Shown here one piece after another: positions 22,201-34,900 of a DNA stretch of 64,000 bases. This stretch comes from Silurus meridionalis. Lineage: Eukaryota; Chordata; Actinopteri; Siluriformes; Siluridae. Within the stretch, counting starts at the first letter, position 1. Every line of letters starts with the position of its first letter. Below the pieces are notes generated by a model that made no database searches, was not told the DNA's origin, and was given only the letters and a program-made list of their open reading frames with translations. Made by a program: the position numbers and the translations under genes. The stretch is from positions 27,818,132 to 27,882,131 of the forward strand of contig NC_060885.1 in the NCBI RefSeq assembly GCF_014805685.1. The letters run 5' to 3'.

Positions 22201-22399
22201 GGAAAATGTTCACTTGTTTCCTAATATAATTGTAATTGCATTCATTCTCACTGTCTGTGACACAACGCTCTGTTCTACTACGTTTCTCTATAATATTGAT
22301 GGTTTCTATTGCCATTCTATGTCATAATGGCATCAAGCGGTGGATTGACTGAGGTAGGACATCTCTGAAGGCCTAGGTGTGAAATGCACGGCCTGACAC

Positions 22400-22545
22400 T
22401 AGTATTTAGTGAGTAGTATAGTGTGTATTGTATAGCATGTATTGTCGAGTGTAATACAGAATATATTTTACAGTGTAGTTTGCAGTGTAAGGTATAGTAT
22501 AGTGTATAGTATATAATACATAGCTTGTAGTGTATTATTTTAAAC
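22400..22545. repeat. Degenerate TAGTGTATAGTAT-type low-complexity tract
   Basis: GTAGTATAGTGTGTATTGTATAG-like words recur with changes. Probably an old decayed tandem repeat. Confidence 0.5.
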
Positions 22546-22871
22546 TCCAAATATCCAAGAACATTGCTTTTCACATACATTGTTGTTGAGGAAGAAACTC
22601 TGCTCCTGCTACACACTTCACACAAGTTGTGTACCTTGACATGACGTGGATTGTACAGATGTCTGAGTCAGCAGAATTTGATGAAGCGGTATAAAAACAG
22701 CACTGACATGCACTCGGGTCTTGTAACTAGCGCACAAAAAATGACCTCTATGTTGCTGTTTGTCTGCCATGTAATACACATAAAGGGTACAGATGTGATG
22801 TGCCAAGAGCAACTGACTCACTTTTGGATAATACACATGTCAGAATGTGTCACCCAACCTGAAGAGGAGAT

Positions 22872-22874
<3 letters not shown>

Positions 22875-22932
<58 letters not shown>
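22875..22932. repeat. (CA)n microsatellite
   Basis: About 29 CA units. Confidence 0.97.
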
Positions 22933-22934
<2 letters not shown>

Positions 22935-23335
22935 GTGATTAACACATGCACAAATACAGCAAGTGCCATTATGAGAACTGAAGTGTGTACAGTATGTGTT
23001 CAGGCTAAAATGTTCAGGCTGTCAGCTTATTTTATTTTATTTTATTTAATCCTCTACCCAATGCCAACATCCTGTCCTGTAAAACAATATATTTGCATTT
23101 ATATCACAGTGCTGGTGAAGGTGTTGACTAATATGCTGTTTATATAATTTCCATAGAAACAGCTCACTCAGACTCACTAATATTTTTATATTTCTTTGTC
23201 AGGTTTTTTTTTTTAATTAAAGACCGAGAAAATAGAGAGGCTGGTGAGGGAACGGTTGTTTCAGCTATAAGACAAGTAAGAGGAATCGCAACAGTTTTAC
23301 AGACGTTCTACAACATTAAATCTAAATATATAGGA

Positions 23336-23445
23336 AACGGGTCGCTCAGTGGTTTAGATGTTGGACTTCTGATCAAAAGATTGTGAGTTCAAATCCCACC
23401 ACTACTGCTTTGAGCAAGGCCTTTAATCCTCAAATGCTTAGTTGC
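23336..23445 (+). mobile_element. tRNA-derived SINE head, copy 3
   Basis: CGGGTCGCTCAGTGGTTTAG (A-box region), GTTGGACTTCTGATC, and TGAGTTCAAATCCCACCA, with an intact B-box core GTTCAAATCC. These are followed by GAGCAAGGCCTTTAATCCTC, the same body block as at 16.1 kb. It is truncated after this block. Not a working tRNA gene. Confidence 0.8.
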
Positions 23446-26309
23446 ATAAATAAGATTTTTATAAGTTTCTTTGTCTAACGCCAACTACAATGGCAACTAT
23501 AAATGCAAAAAATAGCAGTTTGTTTCACCCTTAATAAAAACCTGTAATTGTTGGCAAATTGCTGTGGTATAAGATAAAGAGAACACTTTCAGCACATGCA
23601 GTTATAGGAAACTTATTAACAGTAAGTTCACTTCATCACACAACCCAGTTGATGAATTTTCTCCAACAGCATGACACAAGAAATGTATTTCTTTACATTA
23701 CACAACCCTACCAAATTGTTTGTCTTTATTCCAAACTAGATTAGTTTTTTTTTTGTTTTTTTTATGTGTATATTTCTGCCTCAGGGTAAAAAGAACGGAA
23801 GGTGAATCATGTTGCATATAAAAGTCTGCTTTATTATTCTGATGCATCGTTTCAGCTTTTTGTTTTACGCTCACATTTCATAACAACTGCTGCAAACTTT
23901 ACATCATACTGAAGGTAAGTTATTTTAAACACCAGCAGTCAAGAGGTCTGGTTCTGACACTCTCAGCATCTCCATCTCTCTCTTTCTCTCTCCTTCCCTC
24001 TCTCTTTTTTCCTCTCTCTCCTCACCTCAAAGAGTAAACAGAAACCGCATACTCTGAAGCCTCCTTCAATCTGGCGTATCGATTTGAATGCCTCTCCAGA
24101 GATCTCAAAATCCAGCCGTTTTTAAATGCAGCTTATTCACACGGCCACTATTAGATCTGTTTTCACAGAGAACGTTTCGTATAAAACTATTAGTCAATTT
24201 TTTCTGAAGGATAGACTTCCGATTCAGCACGCACACACTTTCACATTCATACACACATACAACTCACACCCACTCTGAAACTTAGAACTTTGACTGCTCC
24301 AGGTTGTTCAACAGGCAGGAAACAAATCAACTATTGCAGAGAAACAGGAAAAAGTGTTGACAAAATGACAGGAGGAGAAACTTACTGAATTTCAACATTA
24401 GTATGCGTATAAACCTTGCTCCATAGGGTTCTTAATGCTCCAACAGAGCATACAATCTTCTCCACTCTTTTTTTTTTTGCTTCAATGTTACCATGGCAAC
24501 AACTACAGAAGCTAACAGAGATGTCATTAGCGTACTGTGTAAAGTGTCAAATACTTCATTCTGACGGTGCAAAAGATCTCAGATCAAACAATTAGCCCAG
24601 TCAGAAACAACCCCATTTCTCCTGTAGTGAATAATTCATATATACATCTAAATACCCACTTACATTCAGGATCGGAAATATCAGCAGTGGAAGCTTGAGG
24701 GTTCCCAGTTTGAGCCCGAGCTTGCTTTAACATTAAGAAACTGAACTTTCAGTTTTAGTGTCTTCTGAATCTTAAAAAAAATAAAATGTGAAGCTGTAAC
24801 ATAAAAAGCAGAAGATTTAAAACATTAAATGTAAGATGTGTTACAAAGAGAAATTAAACAAAAGAGAAATTAAACACTTCAGGATGTGCCGTTTAAGGAA
24901 ATGAATCACCCTCACCTTCAAATAATCAACTCTGGGTTCATCAAAACATTGTGTTATTTTCTTTTAACAGAATGACATGAAGTGGGTTCTTATTAATCAA
25001 TGATTTACCTGTCATTTGTTCTGATCTACAGGTCAGATAGTACAAAGATTTACCAAAGATCTGTTTTATTTATACATCTTTTCACAACTTCTCTCTCTCA
25101 CTCACAAACTAGTCTCACTTCCCTTCACTTGATAGGTGTCTCGAAGAAGTGTTTACCTGCATTAAACTGGAAAAGATTAACCATCATTTACTTTTTCTTT
25201 ACAGAACTTTGACAAACTCTGGTGCCCCTTCTTGGATTCTCCAGATGCTAAAGCTGAGCATCCCTCCTTTTTCTCATTTTCCTTTCCCCCCTTTTTATGG
25301 GAGTGTTATATAGGTAGTTTTTTGAGAGCAGTGTTTATTGGGATAGTAATAGTGTTAAGTTATAATAGTTGGTATCTGTTGATTTGGTGATCCATGCTTA
25401 AAAATTTCACAGAAGTCATTTAATATACATTTTCTTTACAAACTATAAGTTGCCTAAGTTCTGAGCAAATTTCTGGTCTAAACAAAAAGCAGCCAAAACA
25501 ACACCTGCTAAAACATATTTCATGTTCCAGAAATCTGCTCCTCTATTTCTTTATCACACTTTCAACTGGTCCATATGCCAACTTTAACAGCTCTGCGTTC
25601 ATGTGCATCATGTAAGCATGTTTCAAATATCGTGTTTCTTTCTTTCACTCGCATGCAAACAGGTGGATGGAAGCCACACTTGAGACTAACAATCCTGTAT
25701 TCATTCTGTGCTGTGTGACTGTAATCTAGTCTTTGAAGACAGCTAATTAACACAATAAGAATATGTGCCTTTGGCTAACATCACCTCCTACACACACTGA
25801 TCCAACCTTCTCTTGGTGAGAAAACTTTCCTGATTTATAGTCCTTGTTAACTCTGTCCTGCGAGAATTTCCTCAGCCAGTGTGTGTGCGTGTGTAAGTGT
25901 GTTCTTGAGGTTAGACAGTATGCTAAATTAATATGAAATTTGTCGTACTTACACAAGGATACATGACTCATAATGTGATAAAAATGGTATGATGGCGTTC
26001 TATTGCATCAACAGTAATATGAATTATTCTAATCTATAAGTACACTTATGGTGCGGTTTTACTCAGAGAAGGAGAATTAGAAATCATAATGAGCATGATC
26101 AGATTCTCTCAACCTAAGTAAAAAGAAGTTTACTTTACTTGAAGACTTGGAGATCAATATAAAGGTGGTCAGGCAAATAAATGTTTTTTAAAAAAGTTTG
26201 TGTGTAAGATCTAGAGATTGCATCGCCAAGAGACTAAAAGATGTGAAGAGTAGAATGTCAGGAGATTAGAAGATTCTGGGCTGATTGGACATTCGGTGCC
26301 ACCCAGATA
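23446..26309. other. Intergenic DNA, nothing recognised
   Basis: AT-rich sequence with a CT-rich patch at 23975-24020 and poly-T runs. Small ORFs lack protein-like features. Confidence 0.55.
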
Positions 26310-26420
26310 AGAATGGGTTCCCTTTTGAGTCTGGTTCCTCTAAAGGTTTTTTCCTAATGCCATCTCAGGTGTGTTTTCTTGGGACATTGGGTCACCTGGA
26401 ATGAAAAACTGAAAGACTGG
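26310..26420 (+). mobile_element. Fragment of a fish LINE-tail-like repeat
   Basis: TTCCCTTTTGAGTCTGGTTC, CTCTAAAGGTTTTTTCCTAA and CATCTCAGG match the better copy at 41.3 kb. Strongly mutated. Confidence 0.5.
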
Positions 26421-26706
26421 ATGGCAAAGTGACCTTATGGAGACTTAAAAGTAAGAATGTGGACTCAAAAAATTGAGCCCTGGGAGACCTTTGGATGAGT
26501 GACTGAAATTAAACCTAAAACAATGAAAACTGTAGACTGAATGACTTGGAGGCTGAAAGCCTAAAAGTCTGCAAAACCTAAATACTGAAGTCTTGTAGAC
26601 TAGACTGTGGTGTTAGGGGACTGCAAACTGATCCGTGGGACCTGTATATCCAGAAACTGCGAAAGGAGACTGTAAGACTAAGTGAGTTGCAGACTGAATG
26701 ACTGAT

Positions 26707-26708
<2 letters not shown>
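26421..26708. other. Degenerate AGACTGAATGACT-type sequence
   Basis: Words like AGACTGAATGACT, AAGACTGGATGGC and GGAGACT recur without fixed spacing. Possibly a decayed minisatellite. Confidence 0.35.

Positions 26709-26751
<43 letters not shown>
26709..26751. repeat. (CA)n microsatellite
   Basis: About 21 CA units. Confidence 0.96.
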
Positions 26752-26757
<6 letters not shown>

Positions 26758-27159
26758 ATTACAGCAGATTCTATAAAAGTATACTCAGCAGGAAAGTTCA
26801 GGAGAATTACTCACTGAGCTAAATGGAGATGTTTAAAGTCAAAACATAAGCTTTAGTGACTACAAGGACACACTCATTAGCTAAAGGTCATTGTTCCTTT
26901 TATCTTCCAGCTAGAATTTGTGAAGTCTGCTCCCTCGACCCCTCACGCAGATAAAGCCTGACCTCGTCCCCATTTCGAGCATGTAATGTGTATCTCTAGG
27001 TGAGCCGCGGCAGTAAAATGACTCTCTCTACAGCCCTTACACAATTGCTATTTTTTCCAGGAGTATGGAGGGATGATGACTGTAATTATCTCGCCCAGAA
27101 GCACTCCAGTCCAACAAACAAGAGCCTGCAAAACCACCAAACCAGAAAACCTCTGTTTG

Positions 27160-27458
27160 TCTGTATGTCTCTTTCTCTGTCTATCTTACTTTCCCTCTGC
27201 CTCTATATCTCAAGATGTTTATCTGTCCCTCTTTGTCTGTCTCTTTTTTTTCTGTTTCACTATTTCCCTCAATCTCTTTCACTTTCATTCTGTCTCTCTC
27301 TATGTCTCCCAACTGCTCTCTTTATCTCACTCTCCTCCTCGGTCTCGCTCAATCTCTCACTCTCTGCCACTCACTCACTCTGTCTTTTCTCTTCTGTATC
27401 ACTATGTCTGGTTTTTACCCCCATCTATTTATGTCTCTCTTGTCTGCCTCCATGTGTT

Positions 27459-27526
<68 letters not shown>

Positions 27527-27530
27527 CTTA
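27160..27530. repeat. CT-rich low-complexity tract with (CT)n array
   Basis: Pyrimidine-rich on the plus strand, with words such as CTCTGTCT; pure (CT)n at 27461-27515. Overlapping Ser/Leu-rich ORFs in several frames are artefacts of the composition. Confidence 0.93.
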
Positions 27531-27812
27531 TGTTAACTGGATTGGAAAGAGATTTGGATTCAAATTAAATCACATATTAGAAATGAGGTTCACAAAGTAC
27601 AAATATTTTTACTGAGCATAATTTCTTCACTGTACAAGAATCAATAAAGTTTGTTACAAACATCTGTCTGTCTGTCTGCAAGAACAAAAAGAGGATGAAG
27701 GAAGGAAAGTTGTGAGTATTTTTTCTACTGTGGAGTGGATAGTTCCTCTGCAGGAACACCATCTGGTGTTGCACCAAATAAAAGTCCTTTCAAAACAAGG
27801 CATTTGTAGATG

Positions 27813-28555
27813 CAGTGGTGGGCAGTATTTAGGTAAATGTAATTCCTTACTGTACTTAAGTAGCTTTTTCACATGTGTACTTTACAGAATTATTTCAATT
27901 TGTAGTTAAGTAAAAAGTAAGATATTTGACGTTGAAATGTAGTGAAGTTAAAGTGAAAGTTTCCCCAATTTGCGAAATCAGTCGTTCTTTTTTTTCTGTG
28001 AATAAAAACTGGTCAATCATGCAGCAAGCCACCAAATCAGAGTAGAGTGTGTGCTCTGTTTTTAACTTGTTTTGATTGCCACTTGGTGGTATCTACTTAT
28101 CACCAACATACAGTCCAGCATCAGTTTAACAGCAAGCAGGACATTTAGAGAGTAATAAATGCTGAAGAAACTCCTGACTCATTGCCACATCACCTGTGGC
28201 CTCATTTACTTGGAATTTCTTAAGAAGTTGAAAGGGAGGTTTAGGGCACATGATAATTTTAATAGATATCAATCAGTGTTTAACTTATTAATATAATTCT
28301 ATTAATAGATTGGTGTGCTAAGAGTAACATTATAGTCTTTTCACATAAACTGAGTTGATTAAGTGAAGAGTCTTGTGACAAAAATTATAATAGGGTTATT
28401 TATTATAGCTATAATAAACCATAGTTCTTTGGATACTTAAATGCATTTGAAAAACAAATACTTTTGTTATTTTACTCAAATGAAAGTTTAAATGGAGCAC
28501 ATTTACTGGTTTAACTTTTAATGGCTTGTGTTTGTGTCTTCTTCATCTACCACTG
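27813..28555 (+). mobile_element. Non-autonomous hAT element, copy 1 (743 bp)
   Basis: The left end CAGTGGTGGGCAGTA is complementary to the right end (CTACCACTG, minus strand CAGTGGTAG). The flanking 8-mer TTGTAGAT occurs on both sides (27804-27811 and 28556-28563), a perfect hAT-type target duplication if the element starts with the extra G at 27812. Subterminal DNA is rich in TACTTAAGTA/AAGTAAAAAGTA words typical of fish hAT ends. No transposase is encoded. The whole element aligns with the reverse complement of 38136-38876. Confidence 0.9.
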
Positions 28556-28667
28556 TTGTAGATAATTAAATTATTTTGAAATAAATAAAACAGAATGTGC
28601 TGTGTATCTGTAACTTTGACATTTAAGGTTACAAGCAGGTTGGAGTTCAGAAATACCCCATGTCAGT

Positions 28668-28670
<3 letters not shown>

Positions 28671-28700
<30 letters not shown>
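28671..28700. repeat. (TG)n microsatellite
   Basis: About 15 TG units. Confidence 0.93.
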
Positions 28701-28704
<4 letters not shown>

Positions 28705-28869
28705 TGAATTGGTTCGAATTGAATTGGGACGCTGCCATGCTGTATCCCATAGCTACAGCTAATCGTCTCTTTAATTACAGAGCACTCTTTTTGCTTTCGG
28801 CTTCTGCAGGGCTGAGGACAGTAATTAAACATAAGACAGAGAAAAAGAAAAGCACAGAATGGGCGACAG

Positions 28870-28896
28870 ACAGACAGGGAGCAAAAGAGAGAGTGG

Positions 28897-28950
<54 letters not shown>
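28870..28950. repeat. (GA)n microsatellite
   Basis: About 25 GA units at 28899-28948 in a purine-rich stretch. A looser GACA/CAGA-rich area follows at 29160-29285. Confidence 0.95.
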
Positions 28951-28951
<1 letters not shown>

Positions 28952-29605
28952 TGGTAAAGAGAGTGTGACGGTGAAAAAGACAGACCGAAAAAATAAGAGA
29001 CCCAGTGAAAAAGACAAAAAGCAAATCAGAGGGTGACAGATAAATGAGGCAGAGATAGACAGACAGTTGGGAATAGCAAGAACTTGGAAATCGCTAAACT
29101 TGAATAAATAAACAAACAAAAAAACAACAACAAAGAAGACAAATAAGAACAGAAACGGATAGAAATCGACAGAGTGAGGCAGACAGACAGAGATTCAAAG
29201 AAAGAGACAGGTGGGCAGGAAGAAAGACAGAGAGAAGCCAAAAAGCAACAGATAGAAAGACAGACAGACAAAGACAGACACTGCAAAGTCTGAAGGAGCT
29301 GAACTTCCAGGTCTATTTGTGTACATCTGATTATCTTGATGCTAGTATTCTAAATGTGTGTGCGTGCGCACTAAGCATGTACGTGACCATTTCCTATTTG
29401 TTTCCATCAAGTGTCTTCTGGCGACAGGGAGCTTGAACATACGGCTCAGTAACTAAGCAACAACCTACCGGCTCAGCTCTAAAATTAGGGAAAGCAGAAG
29501 TGACGTCAAAGTGAATAAAAAAAAAAGATAAAAAAATCAGAACATTTGATAGCAGAGATGGAGATCTGGATGGAACACAGGACCTTTGTTATGTCCATTC
29601 TTTAT

Positions 29606-29608
<3 letters not shown>

Positions 29609-29649
<41 letters not shown>
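29609..29649. repeat. (CA)n microsatellite
   Basis: About 20 CA units. Confidence 0.96.
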
Positions 29650-29652
<3 letters not shown>

Positions 29653-30216
29653 GACTCACTGCTCTATGCCGCTCGTTTATGTAATGACAAATGAGATCAA
29701 TAGTGTGCAGAAACAGAGAGAAAGAAACTTTAAGCATTTACCTCCAACAGCATGCCACAGTGTTTTATTCCTCTTTTACAGCACCAATTTCCCAACACCA
29801 AATTTTTTTTAAATGAGTGATTGATTTTTTACGTTTAATGTTGTGGATTGTCCACAAAATACGCTCTATTATAGCACCTCTAAACAGTGTAGTGTTCCTG
29901 ACCCAATTGGCAATCATTATACATTACTGTACAGAGAGGTGAATGTCCATATCATCATTACTGCAGAGATTTGGCTGACTGTAGCCGAGGAGCAGAAATT
30001 TAAACCCGAACATCACTTATATAAATAACACCAATCAAAAAAAAGACTGAACAGATCATACACACAAATGCACAGATAAGACATGATAAGTGATACGAGT
30101 GACTTCTCACCTACTGGTGTGATGTTTAGCATTAAATGTCTGCTCTTTTATAGTGATACAGTTAATCGAAGCTCTGCCATAACCATGACAGCTCTGTGTA
30201 TGTATAAAATATATAT

Positions 30217-30222
30217 ATTTGT

Positions 30223-30297
<75 letters not shown>
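30217..30297. repeat. (GATA)n microsatellite
   Basis: About 19 uninterrupted GATA units, next to the truncated end of a Tc1 copy. GATA arrays are common in vertebrates. Confidence 0.97.
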
Positions 30298-30304
30298 TTA
30301 CATG

Positions 30305-30810
30305 TACATAATTATTCAGACCCTTTACTCAGTACTTAGTTGCAGCACTTTTGGCAGCAAGTACAGCCCCAATTATTTTTGGGTATGATGGAACAAGCTT
30401 TTCACACCTGGATTGGGGGATTTTTCTGCCATTATTCTTTGCAAGTCCTTTCAAGCTGGGTCTGGTTGGATGGGAGGCGTCAATGAACAGCCATTTTCCG
30501 GTCTCTCCAGAGAACTTCCCCATCTCATACAGGCTCTTCGGAGCTCAGTCAGATTGACCATCAGGTTCTTGGTCACCTCTCTTACTAAGGCCCTTCTTCA
30601 GTGTTTGCTCAGTTTGGCCAGGGGACCAGCTCGTAGAGGAATCCTGGTTGTGCCACACTTCTTCAATTTGAGAATTATGGTGGCCAATTTGCGCTTGGGA
30701 ATCTTCAGTGCAGAAGGAATTATTTTGGAGCCTTTCCCAGATCTGTGCCTTGCAACAATCCTGTCTCTAAGTTCTGCAGACAGTTCAATTGAAAAGGCTC
30801 GGAATACTTA
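30305..30810 (-). mobile_element. Tc1 element, subfamily B, internally deleted (reverse)
   Basis: Same subfamily as at 20.2 kb, opposite strand. Plus-strand words ATTCAGACCCTTTACTCAG, CAGCAAGTACAGCCCCAATT, GCACACC-like and GGATTGGGGGATTTTTCTGC are the 3' end. At about 30,520-30,550 it jumps to CAGTCAGATTGACCATCAGG, TTGCTCAGTTTGGCCAG and CCCAGATCTGTGCCTTG, the 5' coding part. The catalytic middle is deleted. Open frames of 60-146 codons over it are decayed antisense or sense remnants. Confidence 0.85.
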
Positions 30811-30821
30811 CACTGTCAATA

Positions 30822-31246
30822 CACCGACCAGGCACAGAATAACAGGCATATGACATTTTAACATCATGACAGTTAAAGTCTATAACACTGATTATCTCTT
30901 CATCATGGTACCTGTTAGTGGATGGAATATTAGTGAACATTATGTCCTCAAAAGTTGAAAAATGGGCAAGCGTTAGGATTTGAGTGAGTTCGACATGAGT
31001 AAATTGTAATGTCTAGACTATTGGGTTAGAGCATCTCCAGAACTGCAGCTCTTGTGGGGTGTTCCCCAAAACAAAAGTGCTCCAAGGAAGGAACAGTGGA
31101 GAACTAGCGACAGGGTTATGATGCACATGAGGAGCGAAGGCTGGCCCATGGTCTGATCCAACAGACGAGATACTGTTTTGGCAGCAAAAGAGGACCAACA
31201 CAATATTAGGCAGGTGGTCATCATGTTATGCCTGCCTGGTGGCCAT
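30822..31246 (+). mobile_element. Tc1 element, subfamily A, internally deleted, both ends kept
   Basis: The left repeat CACCGACCAGGCACAGAATA follows a TA; the right end reads TCATCATGTTATGCCTGCCT. The transposase remnant starts at the ATG at 30962 (MGKR), frameshifts, continues GAGCATCTCCAGAACTGCAG and GAAGGAACAGTGG, then jumps after CAACAGACGAGATACTG to the C-terminal end TTTTGGCAGCAAAAGAGGAC. The DDE core is gone, so this is a MITE-like deletion derivative. Confidence 0.85.
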
Positions 31247-31269
31247 AAATAAATAAAATATAATCAGTC

Positions 31270-31660
31270 ATTTCATTTGCTGTTATAATAACCTCCACTC
31301 TAATGGGAAGATGCTCAACTATATATGCAGTGTGCTTGTGTAGATTTGTGCTCATTCAGCCACAAAGGTACTGATATAGGTACTGATGTAGGTGAATTGA
31401 GGAGGCCTGGCATCCAGTTAGTTTTCCAATTCATCCCAAAGGTGTTCAACCGCACCGAGGTCAGAGCTCTACAGCAGGCCACTCAAGATCTTCCTTCCAA
31501 CCTTTGTAAATCAAATCTTCATGAACCGCGGCACTGTCATGATGAAACATGTATTGCTTTCCAATTTCGAAAAAAAAAATTCTAGCTATTCTACACAATT
31601 GTGTGCCTTCAGCTTCGTGGAAACAAGTAGTTTAGGGAAGAATCATGTATGGCTGAAAAA
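31270..31660 (+). mobile_element. Tc1-related non-autonomous repeat (MITE), copy 2
   Basis: Shares GTGCTCATTCAGCCACAAAG, ACTGATGTAGGTGA, GAGGAGGCCTGG, TTCATCCCAAAGGTGTTCA, GAGGTCAGAGCTCTACAGCA, CTTCATGAACCGCGGC and ACACAATTGTGTGCC with the copy at 12.8 kb. The ends are decayed. It lies 25 bp after a Tc1-A copy. Confidence 0.75.
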
Positions 31661-34600
31661 GTCAGTTGTCTTTGCATTTGTCGATTTACAATGTCGTTTG
31701 ACTTTGTGTTGCACACATATGTTGAAATGCTTAATTATTAATGTTTAATTATTATTGATAGACTGAATAAAAGTGATTTGCTTTGAAAAAGAGAAAGAAG
31801 CCCCATTTTTTTGCATTAAAAAAGACACCCCATGATTTGTCCAATTAACTAGAAACATAGAAAATTGCTACTGAGCAAAACATGCTACTGGGCTGCATAA
31901 ATGTTGGTAATAGCATATCATCACTATAAGCAATGTTAAATCATTTTCTACACAAGCTGATTGATCTCTGATGATGGTAATTTTTTTTTTCTCAGGCTAA
32001 AGAATCTTTCTTGTTTGTAAGTGGCTTAGACACACACACACACACACGTTCTTAAAATTGCACAGTAAAATTAGACCTTATTTTATTCAGATCTCATACA
32101 GAACAGCGAGCAATTATTGTAATAAAAAAAATAAAAGCACCATTTTAAGGACTAAATGTGAATTAAGATATTGATTCCAGAAAAACAGAAATTGCACCAT
32201 TTTTTTAACATTGTTACACTACATCAAATTAGTCTTAATTAAATCCAAATATATTTATATAATTCGATTAAAAGTCTCAGCTCTCCATCATCACACACCT
32301 GTTCCAGGTGCAGAGTCTTCACTCAGGACTCTCTCTAATTCTTTCCCTTATTCTCTTGACCTCTCTCCCTCTCTTCCTCTCTCCCTTTGCAAATCCACAC
32401 ACACTGAGCCACATCTATTCCTAACAGGAAAAGAAAAACAGCCGCTGAATCTTTCTTTCTAAAACGCTGTCGTCTGGGCAACCTCAATTTTCCCGATATT
32501 ATTTTAAGCGCACGGTGAAAAAAACAAAAACACCCAGGAGAAATTAGAGGTTTTTTTTGCCAAATGGTGCTCACCTATGATGTGATGCCTAAGCACGGTA
32601 TATAAAAAAAATATGAGTCACGGCTACTGTCGTTTAAAACCTGAGACTCTTCCACTGTTTTGACACTGCAAACATTTACACTTCACATGGGATTCAATTC
32701 CACATCTGTATTTCGTTCATTTCAAGTAATATCCAGAAAGTGTGGAGGGTGTAGTCTTGAACAAGCACAAACACAAACTAGCCATGAATATTTATTTTTT
32801 TTACAAAACACATTTAACACTCCAGAACCAGGGGGAACATTTCTACTAATGTAGCAGACAAGGAAAGGTATTTGTCAGTACAATAAAAAATAAACCTCAA
32901 ATTCTCATATTCAAAGCAGCATCTCTCCAGTGGCTTCAAAGCTCACACCCTCACACCCTCACATCCTCTTGGCGGCCTCTCACAATAATCCCATCTTTCC
33001 CCCTCTAGGCTCGAATTGAGGTTGTTTCATAGTCTTTTCCTTTTTTTTAAGTAACAGATTTAACAGTGCTGAAAGTACAATTCACACATTTTTTCCGACT
33101 AACCCCTGGTTGATCCTTTTCCCAAACAGGGAAAACAATGATGCAAGCATGCCTCTCAGTTACTTCACTGACTAATTCCTCCTTTAGTTGGGACAGAATT
33201 TTGGTGAACGGCATGTTTCTGCTGTATTCTTTCCCTATTTCATAAACATCATTCCGGAGGAGGTTCATCATTCAAAATGGATTTTTTACAACTAAATCTA
33301 GAACTAAGTTTGATAATTTTTCCCCACAACTTTGTGATGGATCCTTGGTCTTTATGATGTTGTGATGTTTCTGGGTTAACTTTAGGTGATTACATGACTT
33401 CTGACGGTAAAAGGACTAATCTAGGGGTTTCACAGCTCTGCGGGTAAATACTTATGCACTCAGCCATAACCTTCTAATTGGGAAATAATGGTGTTTCCTC
33501 TCTACTATATAATACGAATGAAATAAATTTCGTTTCCAACAAGAAAATATGGGAAAGTTTCAAAAAGCAAGGCAGTAGGCATCTCACCTGGGAACATCAG
33601 GAGACCACCTACAGTAAGAAGCCCTGAAACTTGTGGCTAAGTATCAAAAAGTCTAAATTGATATATAACTTTAACATGCAATTTTTTAAAACAGGGCATG
33701 ACGTTGACCTTGAAACAATTCTCCTCCTCCTGTAATGACCCACAAGCCATTGCAACAACATAATCCCTGCCAGGCTTGTCTGTGATCGAGTGGCACGTGC
33801 TGTTGTACTGCTAAGCTAAATCAATTTCAGAGCATGACTGGGTTTGCTAATGAGGCATAACAGGAGATCTGCTCTGGATCTACAGGACCGGATGGAGTTG
33901 TTTAAATGAGGACATTGGCTCAAGGTTCTCCTCAACTGCATGTTGGCCTTCCTGCACTGTTTGCTAACGTTAACTTTAGCAAGGGTAGTTCGGGTCTTCA
34001 GAGACAAGGAGGTAAAATTTCTGTTTAATAAACATCACATCATCTTTCAGCTCCCTGGTGTGTTCTTTTCATCCTCGTCCTTTATGTGTTTTATAATCAA
34101 GGTAAAACACAGACAGTTACACTGAAAGTGCTGATCTCGACAACTAAAAGCCAGTACTACAACCTTCAAACATGGCTGCTAAAGGAATTCCACATCCTGC
34201 ATTAACAGCATTACCATTAACCGCATGATAGTGATATGTTAGACACACCCCCACAAACAGAGACTATGATTCAATCATACCCTTGCAAAGTATACGTTCA
34301 GTTCTAGTCTTTGCAATACTGAAGATAAAAAGCCTGGTAATATTTTGATCACCTGTTCCATATTGTTTTCCATCAACTTTACGAACCAGGCCTAGTGATA
34401 GAATGTCATGTTTAATCAATACATTTTTCCACAGGTACACTTCAGTCCAATTTTAACTACTCTTATACAAGATACACAAATTTGTATGGTCCTGTCAAAC
34501 AGACAAAAACATGAACATGATGAATAGGACATGTGGCTTTGAATTAGCTAAACAACATACAGCTGTTATAACTTAGGGTGTACTTATTTTTGTTGCCAGT

Positions 34601-34766
34601 TATTTAGATAATAATGATGCATGTTGAGTTATTTTCATAGGACAGTGAATATGTACTGCTATACAAGCTGCATATTGACTACTCTAAAATATATCCAATT
34701 TTATTTCTGTAGGATTGTCAGTATTGTAGTATAAAATGTGAGGGATGTACATGGTTTTGGGCGATG
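31661..34766. other. Intergenic DNA, no gene recognised
   Basis: AT-rich. The minus frame at 33047-33271 (74 codons) has mixed composition but no recognised family and no splice context. A short imperfect CA run is at 32031-32046. Confidence 0.5.

Positions 34767-34900
<134 letters not shown>

Noticed and set aside
23336..23410. tRNA-like sequence with A and B boxes
   Set aside because: It continues into the SINE body shared with 16.0 kb, and the cloverleaf is incomplete, so it is a SINE head and not a tRNA gene.
27000..27615. Two 180-codon Ser/Leu-rich plus frames
   Set aside because: Low-complexity CT-rich DNA leaves several frames open at once.
33047..33271. 74-codon minus frame with mixed composition
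   Set aside because: Looked protein-like but no family, splice sites or neighbours support it.
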